From the NCBI RefSeq assembly GCF_000006405.1, contig NW_003200605.1, positions 124,505 through 178,277 of the forward strand: 53,773 nt of DNA, in the 5' to 3' direction. The translations under genes were made by a program, and so were the position numbers. The notes below the pieces were generated by a model. That model had not been told where the DNA came from. It worked only from the letters and a program-made list of their open reading frames with translations, and made no database searches. Of this stretch, positions 10,790 to 20,809 are shown piece after piece. Origin of the DNA: Perkinsus marinus ATCC 50983. Its lineage: Eukaryota > Perkinsozoa > Perkinsida > Perkinsidae. Within the stretch, counting starts at the first letter, position 1. Every line of letters begins with the position of its first letter.

Positions 10790-12555
10790 GCGTTATATTA
10801 CGGCACGTGAAATGTTCACAAGACTCTTGTGTGATGCTGGGAAAGTGCTATTTAGTAGTTGTGCGAGGGAATATGATACCACACCAGACCCAGTGGCCCT
10901 TGGATCGCACTACAGTGTCGTGTACTTACTTTAATGTGTTGAGTTCATAAGACGAATTTTCCTTCGTTGAAAATTCTGATTGGAACTCGGAATAACGCCA
11001 CTTTTGCTCGTGATATTACGACATGTGAAATGTTGCCTGGACTCTTGTGTGTTGCTGGGAAATTGCTATTTAGTAGTTTTGCGTGGGAAGATGATACCAC
11101 GCCAGACTCAATAACCCTTGGATCGCACTATAGTGTCGTGTACTTACTTTCACATGTTGAGTTCATAAGAGGAATTTCCCTTCGATGAAAAGCTTGAATG
11201 GAACTCGGAATAGCATATATTTGCTCGTGATATTGCGACATGTGAAATGTTCAAGATACTCTCGCGTGATGCTGGGAAGCTGCTATTTAGTAGTTGTGCG
11301 TGGGAATATAATACCACGCCAGACTCAATAACCCTTGGATCGTACTACAGTGTCGTGTACTTACCTTTTTGTATCGAGTTCATAGGGAGAATTTTCCTTC
11401 GTTGAAAATTCTGATTGGAACTCGGAATAACATATATTTGCTCGTAATATTACGACATATGAAATGTTGCCAGGACTCTTGTGTGTTGCTGGGAAATTGC
11501 TATTTAGTAGTTGTTCGAGGGAATATGATACCATACCAGACTCAATAACCCTTGGATCGCACTACAGTGTCGTGTACTTACTTTAATGTGTTGAGTTCAT
11601 AAGAGGAATTTTCCTTCATTGAAAATTCTGATTGGAACTCGGAATAACATATATTTGCTCTTAATACTACGACATGTGAAATGTTGCCAGGACTCTTGTG
11701 TGATGCTGGGAAATTGTTATTTCGTAGTTGTGCGAGGGAATATGATACCATACCAGACCCAGTGGCCCTTGGATCGCACTACAGTGTCGTGTACTTACTT
11801 TAATGTGTTGAGTTCATAAGAGGAATTTTCCTTCATTGAAAATTCTGATTGGAACTCGGAATAACATATATTTGCTCTTAATACTACGACATGTGAAATG
11901 TTGCCAGGACTCTTGTGTGATGCTGGGAAACTGTTATTTCGTAGTTGTGCGTGGAAATATGATACCATACCAGACTCAATAATCCTTGGATCGCACTACA
12001 GTGTCGTGTACTTACTTTAATGTGTTGAGTTCATAAGAGGAATTTTCCTTCATTGAAAATTCTGATTGGAACTCGGAATAACATATATTTGCTCGTAATA
12101 TTACGACATGTGAAATGTTGCCAGGACTCTTGTGTGATGCTGGGAAATTTTTATTTCGTAGTTGTGCGAGGGAATATGATACCATACCAGACTCAAAAGC
12201 TCTTGGATCGCACTACAGTGTCGTTTTATTACTTCAATGAGTCGAGTTCATAAGAGGAATTTTGCTTTGTTGAAAATCTTGTTTGGAACTCGGAATAACA
12301 TATATTTGCTCGTAATATTACGACATATGAAATGTTGCCAGGACTCTTGTGTGTTGCTGGGAAATTGCTATTTAGTAGTTGTGCGTGGGAATATGATACC
12401 ACGCCAGACTCAATAACCCTTGGATCGCACTACAGTGTCGTGTACTTACTTTCATATGTTGAGTTCATACGAGGAATTTTCCTTCATTGAAAATTCTGAT
12501 TGGATCTCGGAGTAACAAATATTTGCTCGTGATATTACGACATGTGAAATGTTCA
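10790..12555 (+). repeat. 217-bp tandem satellite, about 8 units
   Basis: The phrase TTGAAAATTCTGATTGGAAC recurs at 10966, (11184, diverged), 11401, 11618, 11835, 12052, (12269, diverged) and 12486, giving a constant 217-218-bp period. Every unit carries GATGCTGGGAAATTGCTATT-like and GATCGCACTACAGTGTCGTG-like strings. Small ORFs beginning MKILIGTRNN recur only because the unit recurs. Neighbouring units are about 90-95% alike by eye. Confidence 0.93.
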
Positions 12556-12691
12556 ATGGAGGGCCATTCATGGAGCAAGGTCAATGACGACTGAGACCGT
12601 TCATGTAGAGGGGGGACAGTTAGAGTTCACAAAGAGTGCTAGATTAGCTTGGGCAAGGCGATCATCCAAGCGTTAATTGAACGTCATGATG

Positions 12692-12876
12692 CAGTGTGGA
12701 AAAATATTCGCATGCTCACCAACATGTGTTGGTGCCGATATGAAAATTCTGAGGAAATTTTGGGGAATTCTTGTTGGTTTTTGAGTATTTCTACCCGGAA
12801 TCATGTGCAAACTACTGTAGTAAGTGAGGAAACTACTGAACTCAGCTGAGGAAAGCGAACATATATTACAACACTG
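12692..12876 (+). mobile_element. hAT-like MITE, best-preserved copy
   Basis: 185 bp, from CAGTGTGGAAAAATATTCGC to ACATATATTACAACACTG. It is bounded by a perfect 8-bp duplication TCATGATG at 12684-12691 and 12877-12884. The ends are imperfect inverted repeats opening CAGTGT. An 8-bp duplication with a CAGTG terminus fits non-autonomous hAT elements; there is no transposase ORF inside. Confidence 0.85.
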
Positions 12877-12884
12877 TCATGATG

Positions 12885-13728
12885 TAGTAATTCCCGCGTG
12901 GAATACCTACTCAGCGCGATGCATTAGAGGAGGAACCATAATGCCCTTTTTGAGGATCGACTACTAGCAAACAGGAATTGTTGGCGTCAACGCCTATATG
13001 TGGGACAGCGACGCTTTGGCCTTGAAGATGTTACTTTGCATTCCTAGAGAATCTCGTCGGCTGCTTCAGCAAGACATCGGCATTTTGATTCGACGGAGTC
13101 AGTGACTCTGTGAAAACAAGTGATACTTGTTTTCACGATACCGTACTGAGCGGACTATCCATTGCGCTCACGAGGCTGAGAAGGGGAAGGAAGTACGGCG
13201 AGTTGGAGTTTGGAAACGTCCCCACATTGCTCATGCGAGACGCGTGCCAAATGGGCCACGTGGAGGGATGCTACTCATTCAAGAGGAGTCTGATGCTTAT
13301 TCTCTCAAACTCTGAGAGAATGAGTATCGGAGCGACTCTAGAACTCGGAGCTCCTATTTTATAGGGCCAACTCTGCAGTAACGCTTCTAGGAGGGGTCAG
13401 CCGATCAAAAGTTCCTATTGAACTGCTCCAGAAGTTTGCCAGTGTTTGAGTATGACTACTCTTAGTGATACGGAAGAAGGTTTCTGAGAGAAGATACCTA
13501 CTGGAGAACATGTCATGTGATTGTTGACGATTTGGTGGTCACAGCATCATCGAAAACTGCTAGCAACAACGCAATACGCTATGATCAGAAGAACCATGCA
13601 GCGATCATGACTTGATTGAATTACATAAGAAAGAGTCAAAAAACAAACGATAACAATGATAATGAATGAATTTCACTGTTGACCAGAGCCGCTGCACCCC
13701 CGCCGACGACGACGATGACCTCGAGCGA
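12885..13728. other. Intergenic region, no assignable gene
   Basis: Contains overlapping plus-strand ORFs at 13110-13364 and 13127-13315 that give two unrelated translations. Neither is recognised and no splice context supports them. An octamer-scale inverted pair AAACAAGTGATACTTGTTT lies near 13114-13132. Otherwise nothing is seen. Confidence 0.3.
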
Positions 13729-15775
13729 TCAATGGTAAGCTGTGAACGAGCTCGGTGCAGCTTGGATGTGATCTGAAAAAGGAGCGGTATGAAAAACAAT
13801 ACACGCAACAGGCAAACTGATGGGAAAATACTTCGCACCACTTTCTCGAAGGGATCCCACAAACAACAACTTACCTTCGAATGATCCATCCGACATCGTG
13901 ATCGATCTGGACGGCATTGCGCCACAACTTATAGACGTGAAAGCTGTATCTTCGTCTGCTCTCGAGCTTGCTATTTCGCCCGCCTTGCCCAACTCGAAAT
14001 CCCTCGGCATACCAGTACGCCTGTACTCCTTAACAATCTTGAAAATGACACAACAGCCAACAGCTGTTCCCAGAGTCGAGGCCGTCAATATAACACACAA
14101 GAGAATGGTAAATGTTGACTTCTTCATAGCAGTGTTTCCTTCTGGGAATGGGGAATGCTCATTAGAACTATCAGCACCGAACTCCAGCAGGCTCGGCATA
14201 GAATGACCAACGGATACACCAGGACCCAAAGCGAGGCGCACAGCCCTCAAAAAAGACTCTTGATCGACGAGCATCTCCGTCATCAGTCGCGGGGTTGTGT
14301 TATTAACTTCAACTTTTATCTCAACACTTAACCGTATTGCCACTTCGGGGTCCACCAGTCGTGTTCGAAAGAAGGTCTTCACCGCCACCAACAAAGGAGC
14401 TTCCATTATAGAAGGTCTCCATTGCGGCAACACCTCCAAGTAAATAGTCGCCGTAATAGTGGTGAGGAAGTCTGGGTTCATCGTCAGGGGTTTTGATGGG
14501 TCCAATACCTCGATAACCGGTACCTATCAATTATAATCGTAAGCTTGTGAGAGAATAATACGATTGTGCGCTGCGAACTGACGGCAAGATATCGATAAGC
14601 TGAAGCTGAACCAAGTGTGTTGTGGCTCGAGCATGAATAGTCGTGTTCTTATCCAAACTTCCCACCTTAGCAGGATTCATAAGCCCTCCTTCTGTGAGCA
14701 GGTTAATTTCGCTGTCGAGGCCGCTAAGGTTATATCGAATAACGTCCAGCACTGCTTGAGCCTCGTTGAGATCTTCTACTTGGAATTGAACTGATCCCTC
14801 ATAACGTAATGGCTTTGGTTGCTCCAAGAGACGTCTACCACCATGCTCGCCACAAAGGTGACTACAGTCGCACAACCTGTACCTATCTAGTGCAGTATAG
14901 GGAAACATACACATCGTCAACTAAATACTGAAAATTGTGAGGAAATTTTGGGAAATTCTTATTGGTTTCTGTACATTTTCTTCACGGTAGAGATTTTCAT
15001 AAGCTCAGCGGAGAATAGCAAATATATATTCCATGACGGGTTTAGCGTCGGCAGCAAGGTAAAACTCCATTTTCGCTACGCCCACTCACCCGCATTGAGC
15101 AAGCAGGCCATGTTGGCATATTTTAGGCTGCCCCACAGCAACGTTACATTTACACCAGCTTCCAACGCCACATACCGAAACGCAGTATCTTAGCTTCTCG
15201 AACGGCGTCGATACAATACCAATATTCCCTACCGATTCGCCTCATCCTCAGTGCCTTGTAAAACCTCATCCAACGCCTTCCCTCTCGCCAAAGTCGGACA
15301 CGTCATCGTAACTGGCTTAACCCAGGGGCTCGGCGCGCCTGCAGTTGTCCTCTCGACAGCCCGAGTCGTATCTTCACAAAGCGACATACACATTTTCGAT
15401 AACTCACACAGAGCCGCACCTGCGGTCCTCGTAGTGGACACAACACTAGTAGATGTCACCTAAGTAACCTATCACTCACGCCTAGAGCCATGCAGCTCCT
15501 ACCACCCTAGTCGTTGAAGATGAGGCGGTACGATCTGTCGTTGGTGTTGATGATACCCAAGACTGGGGTGCTGTGGTAGGCGTTGTTATTGTGACTAGTT
15601 GGATGCAACTCAACAACCCGACCCTATCGAGAGGTAGATTAGTCCACGCACCCAAGGCTCTCTGCAAGAAGATCTGAAACATGTCCGAAAACAGCCCATC
15701 TCGACAGACCTGCTAATCTTACCTCACCATTGCTGCCACACAAACTACCGTCAACACCATCGACCAACACAATCG
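13729..15775 (-). CDS. Probable secreted/type I membrane protein, family unknown
   Basis: A minus-strand exon from about 14521 to 13729 is well supported. It begins VPVIEVLDPSKPLTMNPDFL after an acceptor and carries VAIRLSVEIKVEVNNTTPRL. One clear membrane segment (TILLCVILTASTLGTAVGCC) follows, then an acidic, Ser-rich tail ending PSSFTAYH. An intron starting GTAAGTTGTTG lies before the last exon and keeps the frame. An upstream exon (about 14835-14556) has GSVQFQVEDLNEAQAVLDVI and several N-x-S/T sites. Another at 15459-15230 is Thr/Ser-rich. A short exon at about 15775 reads MVLTVVCVAAM, which looks like the start of a signal peptide. Exon joins in the N-terminal half are not resolved. A surface role is inferred from topology only. 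Confidence 0.5.
14893..15030 (+). mobile_element. hAT-like MITE, 3' end decayed
   Basis: Starts CAGTATAGGGAAACATACAC, with CATCGTCAACTAAAT and GGGAAATTCTTATTGGTTTC blocks typical of the family. It fades at AGCAAATATATATTCCATGA. It lies in an intron of the surface-protein gene. Confidence 0.6.
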
Positions 15776-16424
15776 ACAGAGACACGTCGAGGTACATCCG
15801 AACGACCTAGTAGCGGAAATCTCAATCAGGTTAAGTATATGAGTACCCTAGCAGGAGAGGCTAGCTCGGCTAAGTGGAGGAAAGAGACGACGAGGCAGCT
15901 AAGGAGGCCGACGGATGTCTTGGCCATCAAACATCGTGGTATCTTTAGGTTGATGCTGGTAAGATACAGATCAGGTCCAACCCATACTATTCGAATCCAG
16001 CTCATACACATATGAGCGTAGGGCTGCACATCACATATCCATACCATTCCTTTCCAAACTCGTACACAACAATCACACAGCACCAACATTCACATCATCA
16101 TAACACCACCTCACTTATCGAGTTAGTGACCAGACGATCCCCCAACACCCAACTGATGCGAGTCGATGCCCATAAACAGTCCTATCCATGATGATGACGA
16201 TCGGTAGAGTCGCCTCCTTACCAAGAAAAATCGCCCACGAGTGTCCCCACTGAAATTCCCAATCGTAAGCCCTCGCGTTGGAGTAACTTGCCTTCCTTAG
16301 CTTCTACTCAAACAAAACATTCAACACAATTCGGCATTCAAACGTCACCGCGCCACGAAATTCCCGAAAATGTATTGACAACAACAACAGACAAAATAAA
16401 ACTCCACTGGAAACGTGACTATTT
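15776..16424. other. Intergenic region
   Basis: No gene was recognised. A copy of the 19-bp motif lies at 16344-16362, just downstream of the DBP5 stop codon and possibly in its 3' UTR. Confidence 0.3.
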
Positions 16425-19400
16425 CTATCGTAGTTTCTTCAGCCTATCTTCGAGTGTATCAATTTCATCGACAGTGAGCTCGTCAACTTTCGTGCCCGGA
16501 AAATAATTCTCGATATCAGCCACCAACTCCAGCTCTCCTTCTGATACCAGATTAACCGCAATACCTTTACGGCCAAATCTACCTGTCCCTAAAGAGGAAA
16601 AAATAAAATTTCGCGGAAATTTTCCGAATTTTTCCCCAATCAACTTACTCCCGATCCGATGCAAATACGTCTCGTAATTGCATTTCCCATTATTAGGTCC
16701 GTCAGAATAATCAATCGGCAACTCAAAATTGACCACCAACGTGACAGCAGGCACGTCTATTCCTCTAGCTAGAACATCAGTCGCTATCAAAACCTGCCAG
16801 GAGTAAACCCTCTGTCCATGACCGCGCGCCACGAAATTACCTTCGTGACCTTATTGCGGAATTCGTCCATAATCTTATCACGATACTCCGGACTGATTTG
16901 CTCCGCTCCGCTCATTTGAGTGCCACATATCAACGACACTGAATGCCCTTCATCACGCAGTAACTTGGCCAGACTAAAACAATGCAGCGAACAGTGTTGG
17001 AGGAAAACATGTTCGTTTTCCTCAGCTGAGCTTAGGAGTTTCCCCACTAATCATACAAGTTCACATCCGAGCCTGGGTATAAGTAGACAATAATCAATGG
17101 AAATTTTCCAATTTTTTTTCAAAATTTCCGTATCGTCACCAACATATGTGGTTGACCATATGCCCCTTTTCCCACACTGGAGTCGATGCCAACTCTATGG
17201 TGACCCCACGACCTCACTTGAAAGCAGTAACTCTCGAATTGACGAAGATGATCGATTGGGAGACGTTCATGGCTGCATATAGATCAGAAAGGATCTGAAC
17301 GGAATAACTGGAGAAAATTTGTAATGACAAAAAATAAAAATGGTGATGAGGAAATTTTTTCTCGGGAAATTTTAGGAAAATGCAGGATTATCTGATAGTC
17401 GTATTGAATATCTTTATCGCACAGCCCGGGCAAAAGGTGCAGAATAATTTCGTGGCGCAGTGACGAAAAGAATTGCCCACCTACCTGAACCTTATTTTGG
17501 AAGTTCTTTCCAGTGTTAATGAACGTTTGCCAAATAGTACTCAAAGTGAGGTCCTCCTTGCTGACCTAGTTCAACATAAGATACGCAAAATCGATCGCGT
17601 GATCGATTTTGTATCTCACCTGTATCTTGCTAGCATGAGGTACCAAGTTGAGGGCGAATCGACGCACATTCTCTGGATATGTCGCACTAAAGGCACCAAA
17701 AACGTCACGCGCCACAAAATTAATAATCAGAAGTGATCGATAGGACACAATATATCACCTAAAGAGTAAAATTTGAAGGTCGTGTTTGGGCAGCACAGAT
17801 CTGATATTGTTCACAGCGGCTCCCATATTGTTATGTACCTGCGTTAATATTCCAATACAGTGAGCAGAAGTGAGAGTAAAACAGTTATAGAAAAAATCGA
17901 TCAACCACTGTGTCAATTCTTACATATTTCAAGACTAGTGTAAAGGTAGAATATCAACTAAGTGGAAAATAAGGAAATTGCATTGTAGTATCAACAGTAA
18001 GCACTCCATCATAGACTCTTACAGGGGGCAGCACTAGTAACATTGCCTACACCATAACCACTGAACAAAAGAGAGAAAAACGCCGGATCTCGCCTTCGAA
18101 TCTACCGATGCGAGAACTATGAACCATCCACGACCAGTAGTACTCTTGGGAGCGACGCCTATATCATAGCATTGAGTACCAATTTTCTTCAAGACATAAT
18201 AAGGACCAGTGGCCTTAGGGCTCGTTACACGGAGAAAGATGTGTCTCAAATCACTTCACATGAAATACTAAATTATAAAAATATTAAATATGATATACCA
18301 TAATTTTATCACAAAAAAACAGAGGTGGAATTGTTTACAGAATATAATACGCCAATTATTCAAGGAGCAGACGATTGATGCAAGCGATGAATGCGATTAT
18401 AAAAAATGGGTGAAAAATTCCGTATCCTTCCAACGATTACCTGTATCATAGTGTCCGCCTCATCCAAAACAAACATGCTCACATTACGAGTATCAATTAC
18501 TCGCTTAGTAATCAGATCCAAAACCTTCCCTGGAGTTCCCGACAATATCTGAAGCAGAATATCGGGCATGATCCGTATCTTACCAAAGTCAACCTCGGAT
18601 ACTCCCCCAATCCACACATCGCTCTTACCTGTTGGGTAACTCGTCCTTCCCGAGGATTCCTCGGTAGTCCATGAGCATTAGGAACAACCAGCTGCGTTGT
18701 AACACCTGAGATATATCTCCAACGATTATCGGTCCTGCGCGAAATATTCCGTCCTGCACCGAGCTATATCAACTATCCATATCAACGATTATGATCGCGT
18801 AAAAACGTCCCACTTTCCGTACCAGTGTATTTCCCCAACGCTTCGACAACATCCAGATTCTGTATAGCAAGCTCTCTGGTCGGCGAGAGGATCAACGCTT
18901 GGAAAGTCTTCAACCTGATACTTCACTCCTACCACCCAGCGTCACGCGCCACGAAATTACCCCAAGCTTATTCGACTGAGCAAACCCAGAGCGAAAGTAG
19001 CCGTCTTCCCACTACCGTTCTGAGCCTGGCCGATGATATTACGACCATCTTGAATTAAAGGGAGGACCAATTCCTGAAGGAGCAAAAACTTTACTCAACG
19101 ATTAAACACTTGTGAAAATTTTCCCCCTCATAAAACGTTGGTGATATCCAAAAATTGCAGAAATCTCGGCAAACTCAGTCATTCAAAGACCCAATGCACT
19201 TCATACCATTAATAAAAAAACCATTAAATTCTTTTGAGATTTTTTTTCTGAAAAATTTCCAGAAAAAAATTCCCCAATATTACCTGAATTTTGCTAGGTT
19301 TGATGAAGCCCTTCTCCAAAATACCCCTCCTGAGTTCATTTGTCATATCCAAATCTTCCCATCGATGAGCACTAGCCAACGCTCGGGTGGTTGCTGTCGG

Positions 19401-19868
19401 CACGGCTTGACTCCGAGGAGAGGCCTCTGGGTTGGTGTACTCAGTAACGGTTACCTAAAAAAGGAACATAACGTGAAACTAACAAGAGTTTATATAACTA
19501 GACGAGGAAATTGTTCACTGTGGAAATCGATTTTCGAATCCGAGGATGTTGTATTATAGCTGAGGACACCCGTAATTAGAAGGAAACAGTGGAGAAACAG
19601 ATGTAGAAGTTATTACGGTTTACTCCTACTAGGAGTAAAAACATATAATTTTCCAGATGCAAATTCAATATCGAGTTCCACATAGTCACCACTCGAACAT
19701 TGACACTATCATCATAAAACTACTCCGAAGTGAAAAATTACTTTCTATGGTAAATTCTGATTTAATGCATAACCCAACTACCTTAGCCGTCTCCTCCCCC
19801 ACCAGCCCCGATACAGGGATAGCTTCCTTTATCACGTCATTAGTATTACCATTGCTTGGCTTCGCCAT
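16425..19868 (-). CDS. DBP5: DEAD-box ATP-dependent RNA helicase, DBP5/DDX19 type
   Basis: Thirteen exons were assembled with consistent phase: 19868-19782, 19454-19284, 19073-18961, 18914-18823, 18705-18629, 18593-18441, 17838-17759, 17686-17620, 17565-17485, 17294-17218, 16973-16841, 16793-16649, 16588-16425. The product is 479 aa, as in known DBP5/DDX19 proteins. Motifs in order: Q-motif region GFIKPSKIQ, motif I AQNGSGKT, Ia [10 protein letters not shown], Ib GTPGK, II DEAD (FVLDEADTM), III SAT ([10 protein letters not shown]), [41 protein letters not shown]5 remodels mRNPs at the nuclear pore during mRNA export. Introns are 35-600 nt, and four or more carry the CGCGCCACGAAATT motif, two of them right at the 5' splice site (GTAATTTCGTGGCGCG at 16840 and 18960). 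A MITE and a retroelement scrap sit in the longer introns. Confidence 0.95.
16992..17179 (-). mobile_element. hAT-like MITE in DBP5 intron 10
   Basis: 188 bp in reverse orientation, from CAGTGTTGGAGGAAAACATG to CCCCTTTTCCCACACTG. Both CAGTGT termini are present. The flanking octamers GCAGCGAA and GAGTCGAT match at only 4/8, so the duplication has decayed or was never exact. Confidence 0.75.
18034..18249 (-). mobile_element. Remnant of LTR-retrotransposon integrase (GPY/F-like module)
   Basis: In DBP5 intron 6 the minus strand reads [20 protein letters not shown]. This resembles the GPY/F module at the C-terminus of Ty3/Gypsy-type integrases (GP-hydrophobic-VL-xx-IG-xx-x-Y). No integrase catalytic core, reverse transcriptase or LTR is recognisable around it. 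It is probably an isolated fragment; the call rests on one short motif. Confidence 0.4.
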
Positions 19869-19910
19869 AGAATCTCCTTCTGATAAACGACTTTTCAATA
19901 GGAGCCAGTA

Positions 19911-20213
19911 TTGATATTACCCCTCATGAATTTGACGACCTCCGCGGTCAGTTTGGATTCTGACGAGGAATCTTTCGAGCTCATTGAGGACGATAAGAAG
20001 AAGATACTTCAAAGTGACAGACAACTTCGCATCAGGGCGTGCGCGGTTCTTTCGACTTTACGGATATTTGAAAAATTGTGGTACGAAGAAGAGTCCACTG
20101 AAATTTCTCAACTTCTCTTTTGCATCATAGTAAATCACTTCGGAACGAAAAAACATTTTTTCACTTTTCCGATTTTTCAGAATCATCGTAATACCTTCAG
20201 AAGACACACATAA
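19911..20213 (+). CDS. Hypothetical ORF between divergent DBP5 and AP1M genes
   Basis: A 100-codon open frame with an acidic stretch SDEESFELIEDDKKKILQSD followed by RQLRIRACAVLSTLRIFEKL. The charged then amphipathic pattern looks like real protein, but no family is recognised and no splice partner was identified. It could be a single small gene or chance. Confidence 0.25.
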   Translation: MILPLMNLTTSAVSLDSDEESFELIEDDKKKILQSDRQLRIRACAVLSTLRIFEKLWYEEESTEISQLLFCIIVNHFGTKKHFFTFPIFQNHRNTFRRHT

Positions 20214-20224
20214 AGTCCGGTTGG

Positions 20225-20350
20225 AGAGGAAATATACACATGGTCAACTACATGTGTTGGTGACAATATGAAAATTCTGAGGAAATTTCCGGAAATTCTG
20301 GTTGGCTTCTACCCGAATTTGTATATAAACTTTTTAATTAGTGTCCCTGA
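20225..20350 (+). mobile_element. hAT-like MITE, 3'-truncated
   Basis: Contains GGAAATATACACATGGTCAA and TGTGTTGGTGACAATATGAA, matching the 5' two thirds of the family. It runs into A-rich GAAATGAAAATAAAATGAAA sequence (20370-20425) in place of the 3' terminus. Confidence 0.6.
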
Positions 20351-20577
20351 TAAAATAAAACTCTTGAAAAAAATGAAAATAAAATGTAAATGAAATGAAA
20401 ATGAAATGAAATAAAATGAAACTCCTGATAAAATCTGCTGATTGAATTTTGTAGCATGAAGACTTCGTGAAAACAACAACATTGCTATATCGTAGACGCG
20501 ATTAACAACAGAGCAATGTCCACGGAAAATTCATAGGGAAATTCGGCCGAACTCAATCTCGTTCACCGGTCCAGTAG

Positions 20578-20738
20578 CAGTGTTGGAAGAATATATGTTG
20601 GCTTTCCTCATCAGCTGAGCTCAGGAGTTTGTTTCGTCACTAATTGTACAAGTTTACAAGTGATTCGTATACAGAATTTTCAATTTTCATATTGTCACCA
20701 ACACATGTAATTGATCATATGAATATTCTCCAACACTG
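20578..20738 (-). mobile_element. hAT-like MITE, complete reverse copy
   Basis: 161 bp, CAGTGTTGGAAGAATATATG to GAATATTCTCCAACACTG. Both ends read CAGTGTTGGA. It lies 71 bp upstream of the AP1M start codon. Confidence 0.7.
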
Positions 20739-20809
20739 TTTAATATTCATCATCATAATTCTCATCCTCTCAGTGGTTGCTTACTGCCTTTTCCGTGCTA
20801 CCTAAACCC

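Noticed and set aside
11438-11460. TAATATTAC, the nonanucleotide of CRESS-DNA virus origins, in several satellite units
   Set aside because: It lies inside a 14-bp self-complementary string (TCGTAATATTACGA), without a separate stem and loop, is altered in most units, and no Rep-like ORF is present.
11619-12253. Repeated 66-codon ORFs starting MKILIGTRNN
   Set aside because: They recur only because the 217-bp satellite recurs; ends differ with each point change and no splice sites or conserved protein features exist.
10790-12555. CRISPR array
   Set aside because: Units are continuous 217-bp repeats without spacers and the genome is eukaryotic.
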